NCBI GenBank assembly: GCA_009746045.1
Contig: RPFO01001859.1
Span: 1 to 29,858 of the forward strand
DNA: 29,858 nt
DNA from: Mesostigma viride
Taxonomy: Eukaryota; Streptophyta; Mesostigmatophyceae; Mesostigmatales; Mesostigmataceae
Reading direction: 5' to 3'
The translations under genes and the position numbers were made by a program. Positions 19,584 to 29,858 of the stretch are shown here, piece by piece. The first letter of the stretch is position 1. Every line of letters begins with the position of its first letter. The notes under the pieces are model-generated. The model made no database searches and had not been told where the DNA came from. It saw only the letters and a program-made list of their open reading frames with translations.

Positions 19584-20519
19584 TGACATGCCATGGATGA
19601 AAAACGCCAAGAAGAGTATATGGCCCCGCTGCCACCAAAAATCACCTGGTTGATCAACCAAGGGGATAGCCTGCACAGTGAGACACAAACACAGCAGACC
19701 CAGCAAAGCAAAATTCAGGTTGTAAGCGAGTGGAGATTACTTTTGACATGCTTGATGAAGAAATATATAACACACCTTCTATTGTCACACCTTCTATAAA
19801 CAAATGGTTGATTGATCACCTTATACACCACGTAAACATGCTACCAGACGCGCTCTTCAGTCCAGTCAAAATCCACGTGCAAAGCAAGTCAGCTTACGCA
19901 GAAAGCACCATGAATGTCAGCCAGTACAGCAGTAAATGACGCCCCAAACCCGTGACCAGGCAAGCATCCAGAGGGGCTTTCACCGCCCAGTATATTCCAG
20001 AAAAAAGCATCACAGATCCTTGGGCAACGGACGTTCACACAGGACATGCGAAGGACCATGAAGATGGCGTCCTGCACGGCTAAGAAAATAAAACGCAGAC
20101 CCTTGCTACGCTATGTCTTTGCTGCGACTAGGTGGATTCGGCGAAATGGAAAGAACGCAACCATGAAAATGCATCAGAAAGAGAGCAGGTACTACCCCGG
20201 TCATCGAAACAAACGCCTCACCATCGGCATCGCCGGTTACGTCCCGTGGCAAAAAATCCAGCGTTCTTTCCAATATGATGTGGCGACAGCAGAAGCTCGT
20301 TGGCCACACCCCAAGCCTTCCACGAACAGCAAACTGATTTCACTAGGCACCCAATACGTAAAGCAGTTAAGCATGATACTACAATACCTAAATCTACAAC
20401 GACATTCCATTTCCAGGTCGCCATAGCGACACGGACCTCTCCCACGCAGGTATCACTCCGTTGACGCACCTCCAGCTCAGAAAATTTCGCACTTGCTCTT
20501 CAAACATAAAATTTTGACG
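19584..20519 (+). repeat. Block B2, unit 4
   Basis: The B2 copy with the longest intact short frame (20046-20426). Upstream, FSPVKIHVQSKSAY can be read in a separate frame near 19860-19900 that ends at a TGA in CAGCAGTAAATGACGCC. Exact anchors to B1 are CACCTGGTTGATCA and CAGCAAAGCAAAATTCAG. Confidence 0.88.
20046..20426 (+). CDS. Weak candidate ORF in B2, 126 aa, unknown
   Basis: ATG at 20046, stop after SRSP. No domain is recognised; the product would be basic, with a cluster of Lys/Arg and Trp near the N-terminus. In favour: residues 18-33 (PLLRYVFAATRWIR) align to LLVRYVHAATKKIR of the B1 frames, and four of the shared codons (R, V, T, R) differ only at the third base. Against: the frame is broken in units 1-3 (small deletion, inversion, one-base deletion). 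The downstream half aligns to B1 only with indels that are not multiples of three. It could be one exon of a decayed gene rather than a full protein. Confidence 0.18.
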   Translation: MRRTMKMASCTAKKIKRRPLLRYVFAATRWIRRNGKNATMKMHQKESRYYPGHRNKRLTIGIAGYVPWQKIQRSFQYDVATAEARWPHPKPSTNSKLISLGTQYVKQLSMILQYLNLQRHSISRSP

Positions 20520-21199
20520 TATAAAACCATGGCTGCGCATTCCCCATCCCAATTTTCTAGCCTACGTTGCCTGCCATCGCCAGCCAGCACAAGGAAAATT
20601 GCTCGCGCAGCACGTCACTTTGTTTTTCGCCCCGAGCATGCCGCACGCTTTGCCAATAATTATTCCCAGTTCCCACTGCCCAGCAAGAAAAAAGTGGGGG
20701 AGGGGGGGCTATCGCTAACTGAAAATTCCGTCTCGTTTGATTCTATTTCCCCTGTTCAGGCGCGAACGTTTCCGTTCAGCACGGCTGAAAACGCTTTCCT
20801 TCAGAACTGTCATTTCGTCTCGCTTGCTTATCAAATTTGACATCCCACGTCCTGTGCCTTGAAAAGTTTTAGTACAGATATCAGTTCGCGACTTTTTGTT
20901 TGACGCTTAAAAGAGTCAACGCGCCGTAATGTCCTGAGGCCGCGCGGATTGGCGAGACGCCCCACCTGCCCGCAAAAGTCTGAACCTGTTCAGCGTTTCA
21001 GCACCCGTTCAGAATTCCTGAGACTCGATCTCCAAGGTTTGGGGATTTTCTTTGTACTACGCCGACTGGCCATCTCGCTACGGTCCTGGACGTCGTCCGC
21101 TCCCGCGCTAGGGGGCGCGGGGGACGGCCCCACTTCCGGCCTACGGCCGCGGCCAAAGTTTTCGGGCGTCATAAATCGTAGTTACTAGTAGGGGACAAG
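20520..21199 (+). promoter_or_regulatory. TATA-like box and GTTCAG-rich block C, unit 4
   Basis: TATAAAA at 20520-20526 and dyad CTGAACCTGTTCAG at 20980-20993. The internal CAAG-A6 31-mer is present once (20684-20714). The second copy and its hairpin are replaced by the type II head immediately after GACAAG (21194-21199). Confidence 0.5.
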
Positions 21200-22377
21200 T
21201 TGGGGGCCCCTTCGGGGCCCGGACTTTTTGGCGCCTGAGCGGGCGATTGGCGCGTACACCCGCGGGGTGCGTCCTCGGGAACGCCGGCGCCACGCGGGGC
21301 GCGCTGCGCGAAGGGGCAGTGGCCGAAGGCGCCGAGGCGGGGGGGCCAGCGGGAGCCATAAAATTTCGGCTTCGTGCGGCCCGTCCGCAGGCGGAGCCCC
21401 CTGCTTTTCCCAGCTTCGAGCCGTTTCCTGGCACGCGCCCCATCTGAACACATTCAGGCAAGTCATCTCGCTAAAGGTCCACAGGGACGAAATAATTACG
21501 TACATGCAAAGTCGAGGCTATGGCGGTGCAGAAAACTGATTGGTGTAGGAGCATCGATGCATGGATTCGTTCCAAATATTGTAGGCATTTTTTATGAGTT
21601 ATGGCTGGGACGAGTAGGTCATCCAGCAACATCTGGGTGTAGTTCGTGGCATGTTTCCCTACCCTTTTGGGAATGCCCTTGGGGCCAGGCCAGGTCACAA
21701 TATGACGCCCTGGCCGGCCAAGCCGCTGGGGGCCTGCCAGACCAAAGTCCCTATATGAGTGTGCTTTGGTCCCAGTATGGACACTAAACTGTTTTAGGTT
21801 AGTTTGTGGACATTACCATGCAAGGTGCAACTGGCTCCTATTTTAGGCGCGAGTTGGACACGATTTGAGGGCTAAAAGCTAAAATTGTTTGCTGACACAG
21901 CTAGCCCGCAACACACGTAGCATAGGTGTCACACTTCATGTAGTGTTCAAGTTGGGGCATGATACAGACAATGTTTGTTCCAACTCTGATTTATTATAAT
22001 GAGTTGTCTTGAGCACTTCATAATGAGATTAGCACAGCTCATTTTAAGACACACCACCGCATCTTTATCAAACAATCCCATCCAATTCCCAACTTCACCA
22101 TCGAATGGCCATCAAATGTTAGCATGTGCACGATCGCTCATGCCCACTTCAAAATCATCTTAAGAAAGACAGTTTTGTATTCGCTAACTTCTTTATAACC
22201 ACCACCAGTATGATGCAACCACAGGCCCTCACTGTGACCACTGTGACCACGGGAAGGGCACACCATCACATGCAGCCATAAATGTATCTAACGAAGCAAG
22301 GCCAGCTGGTATCCAGGCGGCATGTTGCCACCACACACGTCTCGGTTACGGCGCGGTCACCCATCTTCATGTCCCTG
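21200..22377 (+). repeat. Type II head and AT-rich tail F, copy 1
   Basis: Starts with hairpin GGGCCCC-TTC-GGGGCCC (21204-21220) and a T5 run. Then comes a CpG-rich stretch, the recurring GGCCAGCGGGAGCC block (21341 onward) with CTGAACACATTCAG (21444-21457), and a longer AT-leaning tail. AAAGCTAAAATTGTTT at 21875-21890 is shared with type I tails. ATAATGAG occurs twice near 21995-22027. Copy 2 starts at 25808, giving a period of 4608 bp. No gene is recognised; short frames differ between copies. Confidence 0.88.
21204..21220. repeat. Hairpin at start of F, copy 1
   Basis: Seven-base arms GGGCCCC and GGGGCCC around TTC, followed by GGACTTTTTGG. In bacteria this would resemble a terminator, but the setting is eukaryotic. 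Exact copy at 25812-25828. Confidence 0.85.
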
Positions 22378-23850
<1,473 letters not shown>

Positions 23851-25180
23851 CTGCCTACACATGCAAAGGAAACAAACATGGCCCCGCTGGCACAATGCAA
23901 AGCACACCTGGTTGATCAGGTAGCGGGCACGCCTGCACAATGAGACATCAAAATTACACAGCCAGCAAAGCAAAATTCAGTGTGCAAGCGAATGGGGCCT
24001 ACGTTTGACAGCAAGTATGATGAATCCATGTAGAAAAATATGGCACAACACATGGTTACAGCCCAGTAAAAATTCACGTGCAGCAAACTGTCTACCCATG
24101 CGTGAATTTGGCTTCAGCCCAGTAAAAATCTGCACAACACAAATATTGCACAGCCATTAGAGCAAGTCTAACTTTGGATATGCTGGATGGAAGCAATATA
24201 GCACACCATGACACACCCCTAGTTGCTCACCTTCACCCATATAGCCCAGTGAAAACTCACGTGCAAAGCAAGGCAGCTTATCACACGCAAAACCACCATC
24301 AACGTCAGGAAGCACAGCAGTCAACGACTCCCAAAATTGGTGCATGAGAAATCATCCATGAGCAATCATGGGCTTTCCCTGCCCAGCCTGTTCCAGAAGA
24401 AAGCAACACGGATAACGTGGCAATGACATTCCCAGGAGAATGAAGAGGACGCACCCCACGGATACGACAATGGAAGACAGACTCTTGGTCCGGTACGTGC
24501 ACGCTGCGACCAAGAAAATTCGTCTGGAAAAAAGGAAATTGCATAAGATTACGGTAAACGTAAATCACATTAGATAAAAGCAGATACATTGACCACATCT
24601 TTGACACAAATCGCCATCGCCAGCGTTCGTCCCGTTCCAAGCAATCCAGCGCTCAATCGAAACTGTCTATGGTGACACCAGACATTCGTTTGCCCCATCC
24701 CACGTCTTCCATGAACAGCAAAACTGATTTTACAAGGCGTGAAATACGTAAAACTGAAGAATGACGACACTGAAACAAAACAATCTGATGACGACGTTCA
24801 ATTTCCAGGTCGCTGGCTATTATACAGCAAATGCCATAGCGACACGGACCTCTCCCACGCAGGTTGCACGGGGTTGACGCCCCGCCAGCTCGAAAGTTTC
24901 CTACGTACTCTTCCAATACAAACTTTTGAAAGCCATGAATTCGCATTCCCCATCCCGATTTCACATGCTACGTCGCCCGCCATCGCCATCCAGCAACAAC
25001 TATGGTTGCTTCCGCAGCACGTCGCTTTGTTTCATTAAAATTTTTTGCCCCGACCATGCCGCTTTTGTTATTCACGTTCACTTTACCAATTGCCACTGCC
25101 CAGCCTGGTGTGTTCGACGCGACGCTCGCCCCGCCCTGCATGCGAACTAAAATTTGGTACGGTTCGACCGGTCCAACTTT
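23851..25180 (+). repeat. Block B1, copy 2
   Basis: Full-length copy but degraded. Relative to copy 3 it lacks about 14 bp before ACAGCCCAGTAAAAATTCAC (~24057). It has CGA changed to TGA at 24345-24347 in the frame that is open in copy 3, a one-base loss in CCCAGGAGAATG (~24434), and a small deletion at ~24929 that removes the TATAAAA box. Copies 2 and 3 differ by synonymous bases in SPVKTHVQSKAAY (ACT/ACC, CAC/CAT). Confidence 0.9.
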
Positions 25181-25807
25181 CCCCGTTCAGCCTGAACACT
25201 TCAAGTCCGTATTTTTTCAGGGTCGAGGGGGGGGGGCCAGCGGGAGCCCTAAAATTTCGTTTCGTACGGATTTTGGGGCTGAGCCCCCTGTTTTCAGAGT
25301 TTCGAGCCGTTTTTTCCACGCTCCCCGTCTGAACACGTTCAGTTCAGTCATCTCGCAAAAATTGGCACGGAAATGCGTGGGAAGTAGGCCGAACCGAAAA
25401 TTGAAGGCGAAAACCGTTCAGACTAGGGTTCGAACTTAATTTTCTGCACATTTCCCGTTCAGTCTGAACACTCAAATTTCCCGTTCTGACTGAACCCTTA
25501 GTAAATCTACTACGATGTTTGGGCTAAGCTCTCGGCAAAACTTCCCCCCAGCCGTATATGCCCCCCGGCATTTCTCGCGCATTTTGCTGAATTCGGCTTC
25601 CGTTCAGAATAGGTGACAGTCGATCTTAGGAGGGTGTGACGGCGTTCAGGCCGGCGGTTACGGGCCGTAACTCGCGGCTCCGCAGGATTTCAGGGATGGC
25701 CCTCGTCGTGGGGGTGCGATCAGGCCGTACGGTACGGCGCCCGCGGCGATGTCAGGATGTTCGGGTTTCTCCTTGCGCAACACGATCGTAGTTAAGTAGT
25801 TGACAAG
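25181..25807 (+). repeat. Promoter-like block D, copy 3, ending in GACAAG
   Basis: GTTCAG/CTGAAC pairs at 25185-25197, 25329-25342 (CTGAACACGTTCAG) and 25457-25469, and the GTTACGG palindrome at 25657-25671. The GC-rich extension ends CGATCGTAGTTAAGTAGTT-GACAAG. It is a single copy here, compared with two tandem copies at 2001-3069. Confidence 0.88.
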
Positions 25808-26992
25808 TTGGGGGCCCCTTCGGGGCCCGGACTTTTTGGCGCCTGAGCGGGCGATTGGCGCGTACACCCGCGGGGTGCGTCCTCGGGAACGCCGGCGCCA
25901 CGCGGGGCGCGCAGCGCGAAGGGGCAGTGGCCGAGGGCGCCGAGGCGGGGGGGCCAGCGGGAGCCATAAAATTTCGGCTTCGTACGGCCCGTCCGCAGGC
26001 GGAGCCCCCTGCTTTTCCCAGCTTCGAGCCGTTTCCTGGCACGCTCCCCGTCTGAACACGTTCAGGCAAGTCATCTCGCTAAAGGTCCACTGGGACGAAA
26101 TAATTACGTACATGCAAATTCGAGGCTATGGCGGTGCAGAAAACTGATTGGTGTAGGAGCATCGATGCATGGATTCGTTCCAAATATTGTAGGCATTTTT
26201 TATGAGTTATGGCTGGGATGAGTAGGTCATCCAGCAACATCTGGGTGTAGTTCGTGGCATGTTTCCCTACCCTTTTGGGAATGCCCTTGGGGCCAGGCCA
26301 GGTCAGAATATGCCGCCCTGGCCGGCCAAGCCGCTGGGGGCCTGCCAGACCAAAGTCCCTATATGAGTGTGCTTTGGTCCCAGTATGGACACTAAACTGT
26401 TTTAGGTTAGTTTGTGGACATTACCATGCAAGGTGCAACTGGCTCCTATTGTAGGCGCGAGTTGGACACGATTTGAGGGCTAAAAGCTAAAATTGTTTGC
26501 TGACACAGCTAGCCCGCAACACACGTAGCATAGGTGTCACACTTCATGTAGTGTTCAAGTTGGGGCATGATGCAGACAATGTTTGTTCCAACTCTGATTT
26601 ATTATAATGAGTTGTCTTGAGCACTTCATAATGAGATTAGCACAGCTCATTTTAAGACACACCACCGCATCTTTATCAAACAATCCCATCCAATTCCCAA
26701 CTTCACCATGGAATGGCCATCAAATGTTAGCATGTGCACGATCGCTCATGCCCACTTCAAAATCACCTTAAGAAAGAAAGTTTTGTATTCGCTAACTTCT
26801 TTATAACCACCACCAGTATGGGGCAACCACAGGCCCTCACTGTGACCACTGTGACCACGGCAAGGGCACGCCATCACATGCAGCCATAAAGCATAAATGT
26901 ATCTAACGAAGCAAGGCCAGCTGGTATCCAGGCGGCATGTTGCCACCACACACGTCTCGGTTACGGCGCGGTCACCCATCTTCATGTCCCTG
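25808..26992 (+). repeat. Type II head and AT-rich tail F, copy 2
   Basis: Near-identical to 21200-22377. Same hairpin (25812-25828), dyad CTGAACACGTTCAG at 26052-26065 (perfect hexamer arms, where copy 1 has CACATTCAG), and AAAGCTAAAATTGTTT at 26483-26498. An 8-bp duplication (CATAAAGCATAAATG) near 26884 distinguishes it. No gene is recognised. Confidence 0.9.
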
Positions 26993-28510
<1,518 letters not shown>

Positions 28511-29824
28511 CCTACACGTGCAAAGGAAACAAACATGGCCCCGCTGGCACAATGCAAAGCACACCTGGTTGATCAGGTAGCGGGCACGCCTGCACAATGA
28601 GACATCAAAATTACACAGCCAGCAAAGCAAAATTCAGTGTGCAAGCGAATGGGGCCTACGTTTGACAGCAAGTATGATGAATCCATGTAGAAAAATATGG
28701 CACAACACATGGTTGCCCACCTGCACGTACAGCCCAGTAAAAATTCACGTGCAGCAAACTGTCTACCCATGCGTGAATTTGGCTTCAGCCCAGTAAAAAT
28801 CTGCACAACACAAATATTGCACAGCCATTAGAGCAAGTCTAACTTTGGATATGCTGGATGGAAGCAATATAGCACAGCATGACACACCCCTAGTTGCTCA
28901 TCTTCACCCATATAGCCCAGTGAAAACCCATGTGCAAAGCAAGGCAGCTTATCACACGCAAAACCACCATCAACGTCAGGAAGCACAGCAGTCAACGACT
29001 CCCAAAATTGGTGCACGAGAAATCATCCATGAGCAATCATGGGCTTTCCCTGCCCAGCCTGTTCCAGAAGAAAGCAACACGGATAACGTGGCAATGACAT
29101 TCCCAAGGAGAATGAAGAGGACGCACCCCACGGATACGACAATGGAAGACAGACTCTTGGTCCGGTATGTGCACGCTGCGACCAAGAAAATTCGTCTGGA
29201 AAAAAGGAAATTGCATAAGATTACGGTAAACGTAAATCACATTAGATAAAAGCAGATACATTGACCACATCTTTGACACAAATCGCCATCGCCAGCGTTC
29301 GTCCCGTGCCAAGCAATCCAGCGCTCAATCGCAACTGTCTATGGTGACACCAGACATTCGTTTGCCCCATCCCACGTCTTCCATGAACAGCAAAAATGAT
29401 TTTACAAGGCGTGAAATACGTAAAACTGAAGAATGACGACACTGAAACAAAACAATCTGATAACGACGTTCAATGTCCAGGTCGCTGGCTATTGTACAGC
29501 AAATGCCATAGCGACACGGACCTCTCCCACGCAGGTAGCACGGGGTTGACGCCCCGCCAGCTCAGAAAGTTTCATACGTACTCTTCCAATACAAACTTTT
29601 GATGTATAAAAGCCAGGAATTCGCATTCCCCATCCCAATTTTACATGCTACGTCGCCCGCCATCGCCAGCCAGCAACAACTATGGTCATCACGTCGCTTT
29701 GTTTCATTAACATTTTTTGCCCCGACCATGCCGCTTTTATTATTCACGTTCACTTTACCCATTGCCACTGCCCAGCCTGGTGCGTTCCACGCGACGCTCG
29801 CCCCGCCCTGCATGCGGAACTAAA
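28511..29824 (+). repeat. Block B1, copy 3
   Basis: Most complete B1. It contains three repeats of a segment around AGCCCAGTAAAAATTCAC (near 28732, 28789 and 28917), two of which include CACGTG or a one-base variant. TATAAAA is at 29605-29611, with the following CATGAATTC changed to CAGGAATTC. The block ends as the first D sequence (GGTACGGTTCGACCGGTCC) reaches the window edge. Confidence 0.9.
28845..29249 (+). CDS. Weak candidate ORF in B1, 134 aa, unknown
   Basis: ATG at 28845 (MDMLDGSN), stop TAA at 29247. No domain, signal peptide or family is recognised. Residues YSPVKTHVQSKAAY align to FSPVKIHVQSKSAY in B2, and LLVRYVHAATKKIR to PLLRYVFAATRWIR; codon differences in both segments are enriched at third positions. 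Against coding: the two matching segments lie in different frames in B2, copy 2 has a stop and a frameshift, and copy 1 lacks the first half. The first segment also overlaps a repeated CACGTG-type DNA element that could itself be the conserved object. It lies between GGCT cluster 2 and the GTTCAG block. Confidence 0.2.
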   Translation: MDMLDGSNIAQHDTPLVAHLHPYSPVKTHVQSKAAYHTQNHHQRQEAQQSTTPKIGAREIIHEQSWAFPAQPVPEESNTDNVAMTFPRRMKRTHPTDTTMEDRLLVRYVHAATKKIRLEKRKLHKITVNVNHIR

Positions 29825-29858
29825 ATTTGGTACGGTTCGACCGGTCCAACTTTCCCCG
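29825..29858 (+). repeat. Start of a further D block, truncated by window edge
   Basis: GGTACGGTTCGACCGGTCC and the bases up to CCCCG match the entry into D at about 1976 and 25157. The first GTTCAG would begin just beyond the window. Confidence 0.75.

Larger units (their letters stand above)
16415..21199 (+). repeat. Type I macro-repeat, unit 4 (about 4785 bp, ends at GACAAG)
   Basis: Last type I unit. The minisatellite architecture matches unit 1, not the adjacent unit 3. The unit ends at GACAAG (21194-21199), where the G/C hairpin and next head would be expected; instead the type II head F begins. The GC-rich head (16415-16686) carries the private variants GCGAGCGGACG and CGTGAACACC. Confidence 0.97.

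Noticed and set aside
21204-21235. Rho-independent terminator (GGGCCCC hairpin plus T5)
   Set aside because: Everything around it is eukaryotic repeat DNA. The hairpin lies at the start of a head module, and the two other hairpins at equivalent positions have no T-run.

Overview
The window looks like nuclear DNA of a eukaryote and is almost entirely repetitive. I recognise no conserved protein family, rRNA, tRNA, transposase, reverse transcriptase or integrase. TATA-like motifs, CpG-rich short islands, micro- and minisatellites and kilobase-scale tandem duplications point to a eukaryote, perhaps a plant or alga (CACGTG boxes recur), but I cannot name the lineage. Nearly all open frames come from repeats that lack stop codons, read as LAGW/SQPA or His-Pro-Cys-rich low complexity.

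Layout. 1-880: GGCT tetranucleotide modules. 881-2000: a mid-complexity block, B1. 2001-3069: two 472-bp tandem copies of a promoter-like block, D, full of GTTCAG/CTGAAC motifs. 3070-3807: single-copy sequence. 3808-21199: four head-to-tail 'type I' macro-repeats of 4805, 3960, 3842 and about 4785 bp. Each type I unit runs: GC-rich head, 224-bp inverted-repeat (MITE-like) element, AT-rich tail, G-rich 30-bp minisatellite (1.3-2.3 kb), block B2, promoter-like block C, G/C hairpin. 21200-29858: 'type II' macro-repeats with a 4608-bp period. Each type II unit runs: GC-rich head F, AT-rich tail, three GGCT arrays, B1, then D. The second copy is cut by the window edge just as D begins.

Type I and type II units are old homologues. 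The AT tails, B1/B2 and the GTTCAG-rich C/D blocks align and share exact stretches of 14-18 bp in the same order. The GC head and the satellite are completely different in the two types. The switch point is constant: a TATA-like stretch, then GACAAG, then one of three unrelated perfect hairpins. At 21194-21199 a type I unit runs directly into a type II head at this point. My working model is a family of tandem non-coding units, or non-autonomous elements, with a conserved promoter-like part and exchangeable head and satellite cassettes. This is inference; transcription is not shown by sequence.

The units are mosaics. Units 1 and 4 share the same long minisatellite architecture, while in B2/C unit 1 pairs with 2 and unit 3 with 4. 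Two short frames in the B blocks show third-position changes between diverged copies and are kept as weak coding candidates.
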